Positions 52,618 to 60,722 of a stretch of 61,593 nucleotides of DNA are shown here, one piece after another. Position 1 is the stretch's first letter. Each line of letters opens with the position of its first letter. The translations under genes and the position numbers were made by a program. The stretch covers positions 1 through 61,593 of the forward strand of contig SCUO01000024.1 of the NCBI GenBank assembly GCA_004297395.1, given 5' to 3'. Below the pieces are notes generated by a model. It was not told where the DNA came from. It saw only the letters and a program-made list of their open reading frames with translations, and did no database searches. The stretch is from Chloroflexota bacterium (GTDB lineage Bacteria > Chloroflexota > Limnocylindria > Limnocylindrales > CSP1-4).

Positions 52618-55260
52618 CTACTGGCCGATGCCCGGCTCCAGCAGGTACGGCGGCGCGGGCGCAGGATCGTACGGGTAGTCGAGGTCGATCGCCGCACAGG
52701 CGCCGTTGAACTTGGCGGTCCAGGCGAGCACCTGGCCGACGGTGTTGAAGCTGCTGCCCCCGGTGATGATCACGTCGTCGTACGGCGCGTACAGGATGCC
52801 CTTGAAGGCGATCCCCGGTTCGTCCCCCGTGCACCCGCCACTGCCAGAGCTCATCTGGAAGCGCCGGGTGATCGTGGAGGCCGGGAAGCTGTTCGGCGTG
52901 AAGTAGAACGTGATGCCCCGGTATTGGTTCGGCAGGCCGGTTGCGCCGTAGCGGTCGCGGCTCACGCACGGGACCACGTTGAGGTCGGCGCAATACGGGA
53001 ACGGGTTGCCGGCCGTATCGAGTCCGGTCCAGAGCATCGTCCCAGCGTGCGGGCCTGCGCGTGAGGTCGAGTCGACAGCCCAGGCCGCGCAGACGGAGCT
53101 GTACGGCAGGCCGTAGTCGAGATCCGGGGCAGGCGAATGCGATGGGTCCAGAAGTGGCCGAGACGGGTTGTACGCCGACGTCTCTGCATCGAAGGTGCAC
53201 GGCGGCTGGCCAGGGACGCGCATGGTGTTCAGGACCAGCGCCCCCCGATCGCCGACGACGATGCCGCGTCCACCCGTCGGATCCGGGAAATCAGGGTCGA
53301 AGACGAGCGTCACCCCGTCGCCGATCAGGAACGCTCCGGCACCCACGTCGATCTTGGCGTCATTGCTGCCGCCTCCGAATCGATAGATGCCGGGCTTCTG
53401 GTACAGCTGGAGCGCCGGGTAGGTGTAGCCGTAGTACTCCGCCGTCGGGTCCATGATCGCGCAGCCACCGGGGGCGATCGTGATCGAGTGGTAGTAGCCG
53501 GGCGGGATCATCGGCGGGATCGCCGGGTTCAGCGGAGGCGTTTCGATCTCGGCCCAGGCGATGGCTCCCCCGCGCTGGGCGCCGCTGTCGGTCAGCGACG
53601 AGAAGGTGAACTTCAAGCTCAGGGCGTTGAAGTTCGTGGTTGTCGGTAGAGCGATCCCCAGGAGAGCGTCAACGATCTCGTCGTAGCGGGTCGGCGTGCC
53701 CGGCAGGTTCGTCTCGGTAATGGGCCCGAAGATGCGCGTGCCGTTCTCGTACAGCTCCACGGTCAGGTCGACCTGGTTGCCCGTGCCATCCGGTGCGCCG
53801 GCGAGCGTCTTGAAGGCCACGAACCGGAGGTAGGTGGTGCCGGGCCCTGGTCGCCCGAACGGCGGCCGAAGGGCGACCTCGAACGACTTCGAGCGCGAGG
53901 ATCCGACCTGCAGGTCCGGCGTGAAGACGAAATCGACGGGCGTTCCTGGCGGTGGGGAGACAGCGTCAGCTTCGGCCGGGCTGGTGCCCGGGTCGTCGTC
54001 GATGTTCAGGTACCTGTCTCTGGGGGGCGTGTCCACCGGGTTGCCCCTGATCTGGTTGACGTCGAGGCCCTGGCTCGGGAGCAGGTGCGTACTCGGCGTG
54101 ACCCCGACCGGGATGTCCGCCTCGCAGCGGATCGAGCTGCCGCTCACTACCGGGGTGCCGCACAGGTTGTTGCTGCCGTACGTCCCGGACGGGTCGCAGA
54201 CCCAGTCGCCGGGCTGGTTCTGCGGTGGGTTGGCCCGGAACGGCCGGTACGGTACGCACAGGTTGGAGGCGGTCGCGCCCGTGCATTCCTGGTCGGAGAC
54301 GGTCACGTCCCACAGCGGTGACTGGTATTGCGGGACCGGCTGCGGCGGCATGGAGAAGGCGGTCTTGCCGTTGGTGCCGTCGGAGATGCCACCCTGCGTG
54401 GGCGTGCCATCGTCCGGGCAAGTCCACAGCGCATTCGAGCAACTGCCCTCGACGACGAAGACATTGCCGGCCTGGACGATGACGCCCTGGCCGTTGGTCG
54501 CCGTGACCTTGAGGCTTTCATTGCTGCCGATGTCGCCGCGGATCAGGCGGATGCCACCCTGCCCGTCGATGACAAGCGAAGTCGCGCCGGAACCGCCGCA
54601 GGCGCCGTGCTCGGGCAGGATGTTATTGCGGCAGAAGACCTCGAGGGCGAAGTCGGCAGGGAGTGGTCCGGCGGTCGCCCAGCCGACGCGATCCCGCGCC
54701 CCGAAACCCAGCGCCCGGCCGAAGTAGGTGGTGGTCGGCTCGTCCACGCGGACGAAGACGACGGCATAGTTGTTGGTGTAGCGACCGCCAAGGCCCTGGT
54801 ACGAGGCATTGGCCGGCGGCGGCGTGGTGACCCAGATCGTGTGGCCGCCGGCCAGGGGCGTTACCGCGTCCGGCATGGTCGTCTGGCCGGCGACGGGTGT
54901 GTCGCTTGCTGCAAGCGTCAGGATGTCCGCATCGGTGAGGCCAAGGTTCAGGTCTTCGTTGAGCGACGCCCAGGCCTGGGCCCGCGCGCCGTCGCACTGC
55001 GGCTGACCGGCGCCGGCGCAGCTGCCCGCGACGAACCGTTCCTCGAACATCGCCGCCCCCGCCAGCGAAGCGTGATCGGCAACGTTCTGGAGCCGCCGGT
55101 CGATGAGCAGCCAGTTCGCGTAGTCGACCGCCAGCGCCGACGCCCCAAGCAGGAGGAGCAGGAACAGTGCGTACAGCACGAGCGCCTGGCCCTGCCGGGG
55201 CTGGGCCGGGGCGAGCGGGACGCGATCGACAGGTTGGTCCGGCATCGATCTCCGCCTCAT
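52618..55260 (-). CDS. Large TadG-like pilus protein with beta-helix/adhesin-like region (cluster B)
   Basis: An 880-residue paralogue of the cluster A TadG-like protein. The N-terminus RQGQALVLYALFLLLLLGASALAVDYANWLLIDRRLQNVADHASLAGAAMF is the TadG membrane start. The exposed part includes Gly/Val beta-helix stretches (LVIDGQGGIRLIRGDIGSNESL), a beta-sandwich-like middle with Pro-rich links, and RFGGGSNDAKIDVGAGAFLIG. The C-terminal KGILYAPYDDVIITGGSSFNTVGQVLAW aligns with the end of the cluster A protein. Cys pairs are frequent, fitting a disulfide-bonded surface protein. ATG 55260 shares one base with the stop of the preceding TadE gene. An adhesive role is inferred. Confidence 0.75.
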   Translation of the reverse strand: MRRRSMPDQPVDRVPLAPAQPRQGQALVLYALFLLLLLGASALAVDYANWLLIDRRLQNVADHASLAGAAMFEERFVAGSCAGAGQPQCDGARAQAWASLNEDLNLGLTDADILTLAASDTPVAGQTTMPDAVTPLAGGHTIWVTTPPPANASYQGLGGRYTNNYAVVFVRVDEPTTTYFGRALGFGARDRVGWATAGPLPADFALEVFCRNNILPEHGACGGSGATSLVIDGQGGIRLIRGDIGSNESLKVTATNGQGVIVQAGNVFVVEGSCSNALWTCPDDGTPTQGGISDGTNGKTAFSMPPQPVPQYQSPLWDVTVSDQECTGATASNLCVPYRPFRANPPQNQPGDWVCDPSGTYGSNNLCGTPVVSGSSIRCEADIPVGVTPSTHLLPSQGLDVNQIRGNPVDTPPRDRYLNIDDDPGTSPAEADAVSPPPGTPVDFVFTPDLQVGSSRSKSFEVALRPPFGRPGPGTTYLRFVAFKTLAGAPDGTGNQVDLTVELYENGTRIFGPITETNLPGTPTRYDEIVDALLGIALPTTTNFNALSLKFTFSSLTDSGAQRGGAIAWAEIETPPLNPAIPPMIPPGYYHSITIAPGGCAIMDPTAEYYGYTYPALQLYQKPGIYRFGGGSNDAKIDVGAGAFLIGDGVTLVFDPDFPDPTGGRGIVVGDRGALVLNTMRVPGQPPCTFDAETSAYNPSRPLLDPSHSPAPDLDYGLPYSSVCAAWAVDSTSRAGPHAGTMLWTGLDTAGNPFPYCADLNVVPCVSRDRYGATGLPNQYRGITFYFTPNSFPASTITRRFQMSSGSGGCTGDEPGIAFKGILYAPYDDVIITGGSSFNTVGQVLAWTAKFNGACAAIDLDYPYDPAPAPPYLLEPGIGQ

Positions 55261-55805
55261 CAAGGACACGGAGCCGGCGACGTGCCCATCGGGAGCGATG
55301 GGTTCTCGACACGCATCTGCTCACTGGCACTGAGCGTGAAGGCGCCGTCGCCGCTGCCGTCGAGGACGTCGAAGAACCAGCCCACCAGCGGCACATAGAG
55401 GGGGTGGTCGTACGCGGCGTCGATCTCGACGTACAGGAAGAACTGCTCTGCGGATGGATCGGCGCCGGCGGCTCCGGGGTTGGCTTCCCAGTGATAGCTG
55501 ATGGTCGGGTGCAGCCGGGTCTCGTCGAAGCCAGGCAGCTGGGCTCCCCCGAGCTCGCTGATGAGCTCGCCATGCACGGCGGCGCAGACGACGCCGTAGA
55601 TCGAGGGGTCGTTGACGCTGGCATCGTTGATCCGCCACGTCACCGCCCGCCGCGCCGCTTCGCGGACGCCGTTGACCAGGCCATTCTGGCCGGCGAAGAG
55701 GAGCCCGAGCTGGACCACGCCGAACAGCAGGAGGAACAGGATCGGCGCGATCAAGGCGAACTCGGTCAGCGCCTGCCCGTCTCGCCGCCGCGCAAACCGG
55801 CTCAT
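55260..55805 (-). CDS. TadE-like pseudopilin (cluster B, second)
   Basis: A 181-residue protein: MSRFARRRDGQALTEFALIAPILFLLLFGVVQLGLLFAGQNGLVNGVREAARRA is a classic TadE start with the processing-site Glu. The exposed part includes SYHWEANPGAAGADPSAEQFFLYVEI and ends in a Pro/Cys tail. Its stop overlaps the TadG start (TGATG), and its own start overlaps the first TadE gene by 4 bp (ATGA). Confidence 0.86.
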   Translation of the reverse strand: MSRFARRRDGQALTEFALIAPILFLLLFGVVQLGLLFAGQNGLVNGVREAARRAVTWRINDASVNDPSIYGVVCAAVHGELISELGGAQLPGFDETRLHPTISYHWEANPGAAGADPSAEQFFLYVEIDAAYDHPLYVPLVGWFFDVLDGSGDGAFTLSASEQMRVENPSLPMGTSPAPCP

Positions 55806-56449
55806 GGCGGACACGGGCCGCTCACGTCCGGCGGAGCAGTATCGGCCTCGATGCGCATCGAGGCCTCGGCCGTCAGGTCCCACGTCCCGTTCGACTTCCT
55901 GTCGAGGAGGTCTGTCGCCCAGGACAGCATGGGGAAGAAGACGGGGTTCTTGTAGGCAACGTAGACCGTGGCTCGGTAGTTGACCGGCCCGCCCGCGACG
56001 GAATAGCTGCAGAAGGTCACCGCAGGCGAGGCGCCGTACTCGGTCCCGTCCGCGGCTGTCCACACGCGGCTTGCCTCGTAGCCCTGGATATTCGCCGCCA
56101 GCAACGCATCGAGCTGGGCATCCACCCCGGACGTGGTCGGGCTTGGGTCAGCGGCGGCACGACGTGCCGCTTCGCGGACGGCGTTCGTAAGCCCCATCTG
56201 GGTCTCGAGGACGAACGCGAACTGGACGATCGCCAGGATCATGAGCACGAGGAGCGGGGTGACGAGCGCGAGCTCGACAAGCGCCTGCCCCTGTGCTCGA
56301 TCGACTCCTCCGGCGGAGGCCCGTGGCGTCGAACGCACTGACGTCACTGGGCACGAGGTCCGGTGGGACGAGCGAATGGCGCATGCAGACGCTGAGCCCG
56401 CGAACCGGCGGACCAACGGCACACGCGCCCCGCGTCCCCCTGTGGCCAC
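55802..56449 (-). CDS. TadE-like pseudopilin (cluster B, first)
   Basis: A 215-residue protein whose TadE core GQALVELALVTPLLVLMILAIVQFAFVLETQMGLTNAVREAARRAA starts only at about residue 53. The long Arg/Ser-rich head before it is unusual for a pseudopilin. The start GTG 56449 is nonetheless supported by the promoter: TACCTT lies 7 nt upstream, matching cluster A. If the head is not translated, a start near GTG 56347 would give a normal length. The rest has SYSVAGGPVNYRATVYVAYKNPVFF, a strand pattern shared with the other TadE proteins here. Confidence 0.82.
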   Translation of the reverse strand: MATGGRGARVPLVRRFAGSASACAIRSSHRTSCPVTSVRSTPRASAGGVDRAQGQALVELALVTPLLVLMILAIVQFAFVLETQMGLTNAVREAARRAAADPSPTTSGVDAQLDALLAANIQGYEASRVWTAADGTEYGASPAVTFCSYSVAGGPVNYRATVYVAYKNPVFFPMLSWATDLLDRKSNGTWDLTAEASMRIEADTAPPDVSGPCPP

Positions 56450-56456
56450 GTCCCGG

Positions 56457-56511
56457 AAGGTAACGCTCCGTACCTTTCGGGTCCAATGTCAGCCGAAAGT
56501 CCTGGTGCAGT
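56457..56511 (-). promoter_or_regulatory. Shared-type promoter/operator of Tad cluster B
   Basis: Minus strand: block GGACTTTCGGCTGACATTG overlapping TTGGAC as -35, an 18-nt spacer, -10 TACCTT (56462-56457) and 7 nt to GTG 56449. The inverted repeat CCGAAAGGTA-N8-TACCTTCCGG (10-bp arms, one mismatch) covers the -10. Sixteen of nineteen bases of the upstream block match cluster A. Confidence 0.68.
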
Positions 56512-56709
56512 ACGGCACCAGTGGGCTGGCCGAAGCGATGTCCGCCTGCGCTGCATCGGTCGAGGCCCCCGCGCCAACGTCTTGATGCGCTTGCGGCATC
56601 AGGACCGACACTGACGAGCCTGGCCCAGCGCGATTCCGGTCGATTCAGGGGGTTGGCGGAACGTGGATCGGCGCCGCGCGATGCATGAGGCGCATCAGCC
56701 GGCTCGATC

Positions 56710-57444
56710 CTAGCGGTCGAGGTCGAGGTCCAGCCCGAGCTCGAGGGTCCCGTCGGTCGGGGTAGTCACCGGCGCGTCGAGCGGCAGGATCAGCCCTGGA
56801 CCGTCGTTGCGGACGTCGTTGACGGCCCGGCTGACCGGGTAGGCCTCGAGCGTCCCGTCCTCGGCCGGCACGAGCAGGCCGTGGAGCTCAGCCGGATCGG
56901 GCAGGGCAGGGTCCAGCCAGCGGTCCCAGGCCTCGGGCGGCACGACGACCGGCATGCGATCGTGGATGGCGCGCATGAGCTCGTTCGGGCCGGTCGTGAC
57001 GATCGTGAACGAGCGCCGGATCTCATCGGTCTCGGGATCGTGCCAGCCGGCCCACAGGCCGGCGAGGGCGAACGGGCGGCCGTCGGCGCGGACGACCCGG
57101 AAGGGCTGCCGGACCTTGCCCTCCCGCCGCCATTCGTAGAACGAATCGACCGGCACCAGGCAGCGCCGTCGCCGGAACGCGTCGCGGAACGCGGGCGATC
57201 GAGCGATCGTCTCGGCCCGGGCGTTGAACATCCGGCCCCCGACCTTGGCGCTCTCGGCCCAGTGGGGGATGAGGCCCCAGCGATAGGCCCGGATCGCCCG
57301 CCGATCCTCGCGCTGGACGACGACCGCGGCGTCGTCGGTCGGAGCGACGTTGAAGCGGCCGCCATCTCCGCCGGCGAGGTCCTCGGCATCGAAGATCTCG
57401 GCCAGCTCCGAGGTCGGGCGCTCCTGGGTGAATCGTCCGCACAT
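56710..57444 (-). CDS. SRAP/HMCES family protein (abasic-site DNA-protein crosslinker)
   Basis: A 244-residue SOS-response-associated peptidase family protein (YedK type) that shields abasic sites in single-stranded DNA by covalent attachment through Cys2. The start MCGRFTQ exposes Cys2 after Met removal. FNARAET, the active Glu in VPVDSFYEWRREG and the His in MRAIHDRMPVVV are all present. ATG 57444 is fixed by Cys2. The C-terminal tail is acidic. It is divergent from the rhomboid gene across a 24-bp region with overlapping -10 elements. No lexA box was recognised there. Confidence 0.93.
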   Translation of the reverse strand: MCGRFTQERPTSELAEIFDAEDLAGGDGGRFNVAPTDDAAVVVQREDRRAIRAYRWGLIPHWAESAKVGGRMFNARAETIARSPAFRDAFRRRRCLVPVDSFYEWRREGKVRQPFRVVRADGRPFALAGLWAGWHDPETDEIRRSFTIVTTGPNELMRAIHDRMPVVVPPEAWDRWLDPALPDPAELHGLLVPAEDGTLEAYPVSRAVNDVRNDGPGLILPLDAPVTTPTDGTLELGLDLDLDR

Positions 57445-57451
57445 GACCGGT

Positions 57452-57461
57452 CTAGTATCGT
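57452..57461. promoter_or_regulatory. Second bidirectional leaderless promoter with shared TA
   Basis: In the 24-bp gap 57445-57468, minus-strand TACTAG (57457-57452) and plus-strand TATCGT (57456-57461) overlap by TA. Each is 7 nt from its ATG (57444 and 57469). Layout is identical to the one at 7147-7156. TACTAG is a weak -10 match. Confidence 0.5.
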
Positions 57462-57468
57462 CCCGCCG

Positions 57469-57486
57469 ATGGACCAGCACCCGTGA
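57469..57486 (+). CDS. Five-codon leader ORF (MDQHP) overlapping the rhomboid start
   Basis: ATG 57469 sits 7 nt after the -10 TATCGT, where leaderless initiation is expected, but the frame stops after five codons. The TGA overlaps GTG 57483 of the rhomboid gene (GTGA). It may simply be a 14-nt leader, or a start-stop element passing ribosomes to the rhomboid gene. Confidence 0.35.
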   Translation: MDQHP

Positions 57487-58682
57487 CCGACCTGCCCGCC
57501 GACCTCGACCCGACCCTCGACCCGATCCTCGACGCGGCCCTGCATACCACCGGTCCGCTCGAGCGGTCCGTCGCGATCGCCCTCGTCCAACGCGGCCGCG
57601 AGCTCCTGGAATTGGGCGACTTCGAGCCGGCAGCACGCCATTTCCAGCGCGTGACCGGCTTCGACGACCCGGCGATCACGGCGTCGGCCCTGCTGGGGCT
57701 CGGCGAGGCCGCCTACCGCCTCGACCTCGAGGACCAGGCGCTGGCAACCTGGCAGGCGGTCCTGCGCCTGCCCGAGACCCCCAGCACCTACCCCGCCTGG
57801 CGTAACGTCGCCGCGGCCCGGGTTCGGGCCGGCGAGCTGCGTGAGGCCATCGAGGCCTATCGCGAGGCGGATCGCCGGGCGCCGGCGGCGGACAAGGCCG
57901 AGATCGCCGCCCGGCTGGGCTGGCTGGCCAAGGAGACCGGCGACACCGGCGCCGCCCGGCGCTACTTTGCCCGCAGCCGCGGCACCGGCCCGGCCCTGCC
58001 GCTGGCGTACGTGATCCTCGGGATCACCGTCGTCCTGTCGTTCTACACAGAATCGAGCGGCGGCCGGGAGCTCCAGGCCGCGCTGGCCCTCGACAAGGCC
58101 GCCCTCGCCGCGGGCGAGATCTACCGGTTGCTGTCAGTCGTCCTCGTCCACGGCGGCGTGCTCCACCTGCTCTTCAACATGTACGGGCTGTACCTGCTGG
58201 GGCCGCTGGTCGAAGGCATGTGGGGCACCTGGACGTTCGCGGCCTTCTACCTGCTGACCGCAGCCGCGGCCTCGACCGCCAGCTTCGTCTTCTCGCCGTT
58301 CGACAGCGTCGGGGCGTCGGGCGCGATCTTCGGCCTGGTCGGGGTCCTGATGGCCGGGACCCGCGTCCACAACGCCGTCCTCGATCGACGGGCACGGGCG
58401 ATCGTGCCCCAGCTCGGCACCCTCGTCCTCGTCAACCTGCTCCTCGGCTTCTCCGTGTCCGGCATCGACAACGCTGCCCACATCGGCGGACTCGTTGCCG
58501 GCCTGTGGCTGGGCCTGTTCGTCCCGCCGGGCCGGGTCCGGACGCTGCGCAGCTTCTGGCAGGGCGAACCCGGCGGTCGCGGCCTGCCGCCGATGCTGAC
58601 GGCCGCGATCGGGTTCATCTCGCTGGTCGGCGCGATCGCCGCGGGGCTGGCCATCGGAGGCCTTCGCGGCATCGCCGTCTGA
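57483..58682 (+). CDS. Rhomboid family intramembrane serine protease with N-terminal TPR-like region
   Basis: A 399-residue membrane protein. The first 170 residues form Ala/Glu-rich helix pairs like TPR repeats (ELLELGDFEPAARHFQRV, AYRLDLEDQALATWQAVLRLPE, RAGELREAIEAYREADRRAP). The rhomboid core of about six membrane segments follows, with LVHGGVLHLLFNMYGLYLLG, the catalytic Ser in GASGAIFGLVG near 281 and the catalytic His in NAAHIGGLVAGLWLG near 337. Both members of the dyad are kept, so it should be active. The TPR-like region likely selects partners in the cytosol. It is followed 1 nt later by the MetE-like gene. Confidence 0.9.
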   Translation: MTDLPADLDPTLDPILDAALHTTGPLERSVAIALVQRGRELLELGDFEPAARHFQRVTGFDDPAITASALLGLGEAAYRLDLEDQALATWQAVLRLPETPSTYPAWRNVAAARVRAGELREAIEAYREADRRAPAADKAEIAARLGWLAKETGDTGAARRYFARSRGTGPALPLAYVILGITVVLSFYTESSGGRELQAALALDKAALAAGEIYRLLSVVLVHGGVLHLLFNMYGLYLLGPLVEGMWGTWTFAAFYLLTAAAASTASFVFSPFDSVGASGAIFGLVGVLMAGTRVHNAVLDRRARAIVPQLGTLVLVNLLLGFSVSGIDNAAHIGGLVAGLWLGLFVPPGRVRTLRSFWQGEPGGRGLPPMLTAAIGFISLVGAIAAGLAIGGLRGIAV

Positions 58683-58683
58683 C

Positions 58684-59769
58684 ATGTTCGCCACCCTCCT
58701 CGGCGGCCTGCCTCGGCCGCCACTGCCGGATCCGGACCGCCCGCTGGCCGCGAGTGCCCTCCTTGACGCCCTCGTGGCGCGGGCGATCGAGGCCCAGGAA
58801 TCGGCCGGCGTGGAGCTCCTGACCGACGGGCGGCTGCGATTTCCGGACTTCGCCGGGCCGGTTGCCGGCCTCGTCGGCGTTGCCGGCCTGGCCCCCGGCG
58901 GCGCGGGCAGCGCGGACGCCGCGATGCCCGGCGCCCCACAGCACGACCTCCACCTCGTCCCGGGAGCTTTGCCGACATGGGCCGGGCCGCAGACCGTCGA
59001 TGCCTGGACATTCGCGGCGGCGGCGACATCGCGGCCGGTCAAGCAGGCGCTGCCGGGGCCGTATTCGCTCGGCCGGCGCCTCTGCGGGGCCGATCGCGCC
59101 GTCGAGCGGCCGGCCCTCACGATGGCCTTCGCGTCTGCCCTCCGATCGGAGATCGAGGCGCTCGCGGCGGCCGGCTGCCCGGTCGTCGAGATCGAGGAGC
59201 GCGACGCCGCCGAGATCGGCGAGGACGAGGCCGAGCGGCGGCTGTTCCGGGAGGCCCACCTCGCGATGATCGAGGGCCTTCAGGGCGTCCACCTCTCCCT
59301 CGCGCTCGTCGGCGGCAACGCCGACCGCGCCGGCATCGAGACCATCCTGGCCGCACCCTACCCGAGCCTCGCCGTCGACCTCATCGACGGGCCCGACAAC
59401 TGGCGCCTCGTCCGGGGCACGCCGGGAGATCGAGGCATCGTGGCCGGCGCCCTGTCGCCGCACCACCCGAGCGACGATGGTCCCGAGCTTCTCCTGTGGG
59501 CCGTGGGCTACGCGGCCTCCTCGAACAGACGCGGTCCGGACCGCGTCGGGCTGGCGACCGCGGGCAGCCTGGCTGCACTGTCCTGGGAGGGGGCCGAGCG
59601 GAAGCTCCGGCGGCTCGGCGAGGCGGCGCGTCTCGCCGGCCTGCCGGTGGCCGAGGCGGCCCCGCACCTCGATCCCCGGGCGATCGACATCAGGACCGCG
59701 GCGCTGGGGCGATACGAGCCTCCGAACGAGCGGCCTGCGCGCCGACCTTCGAGGGGCTCGCGCGGCTGA
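58684..59769 (+). CDS. Degenerate MetE-like (cobalamin-independent methionine synthase C-terminal) barrel protein
   Basis: A 361-residue protein with the TIM-barrel layout of the MetE catalytic half: LTDGRLRFPDF, PVKQALPGPYSLGRRL, AALRSEIEALAAAGCPVVEIEERD-like strand, then GVHLSLALVGGNADR and VAGALSPHHPSDD. In MetE zinc is bound by His-x-Cys, Glu and a later Cys (NPDCGL). Here the first site reads HLS, and the late site reads GPDRVGLATAG, so both Cys are missing. Homocysteine methylation is therefore unlikely; a different small-molecule transfer or a binding role may remain. It follows the rhomboid stop by 1 nt and is probably cotranscribed. The C-terminal 20 residues are Arg-rich. Confidence 0.7.
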   Translation: MFATLLGGLPRPPLPDPDRPLAASALLDALVARAIEAQESAGVELLTDGRLRFPDFAGPVAGLVGVAGLAPGGAGSADAAMPGAPQHDLHLVPGALPTWAGPQTVDAWTFAAAATSRPVKQALPGPYSLGRRLCGADRAVERPALTMAFASALRSEIEALAAAGCPVVEIEERDAAEIGEDEAERRLFREAHLAMIEGLQGVHLSLALVGGNADRAGIETILAAPYPSLAVDLIDGPDNWRLVRGTPGDRGIVAGALSPHHPSDDGPELLLWAVGYAASSNRRGPDRVGLATAGSLAALSWEGAERKLRRLGEAARLAGLPVAEAAPHLDPRAIDIRTAALGRYEPPNERPARRPSRGSRG

Positions 59770-60209
59770 CGCTGCCGCCAGAGGCGGTGGATGCACTTTC
59801 CGTGGTCGCAGTGGGCGCACGACGCTGAAGACGGCACGATCCGCATGAACGAGCGTGGACGAACCCGAGTTCCTGCGCCGGATGCACGATCTCGGCGACG
59901 GCCGTGCTCGTTCATCGGGGCCGTGAGGTTCTCAGTGGCAGGGCGGGATGGCGGGGTGGGTGGAGGAGCCGGGTCACGAGTCCCGACTCGCGGGGCGGAG
60001 GAGCCGGGCCGCGGCACAGGATGAAACGCCCCTGACCACAGGTTGATCCCGTCCCCGGGGAGGTGCATCATCGACGACCCCGGACCGGCGTCTCCTCGCG
60101 ACCCACTCGACGGGCAGCGACCAGTGCCGGGAACCAGGGCTCCGCGCGCCTCAACTCGCCTCGTCATCGTGCCCCGCGCACCCGCGCTGTGACGGAAGGA
60201 GGTCGGCCC
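59770..60209. other. Gene-free region upstream of coxSL with an inverted repeat
   Basis: About 440 nt with no credible gene. It holds a perfect 10-bp inverted repeat ATGAACGAGC (59845-59854) / GCTCGTTCAT (59906-59915) with a 51-nt interior. Just before coxS is the strong ribosome site GGAAGGAGG (60194-60202). A promoter for coxS should lie here but no clear -10 could be chosen. Confidence 0.5.

Positions 60210-60718
<509 letters not shown>

Positions 60719-60722
<4 letters not shown>

Noticed and set aside
59845-59915. Rho-independent terminator after the MetE-like gene
   Set aside because: The 10-bp arms are 51 nt apart and no U-tract follows; a terminator of that shape is unlikely.
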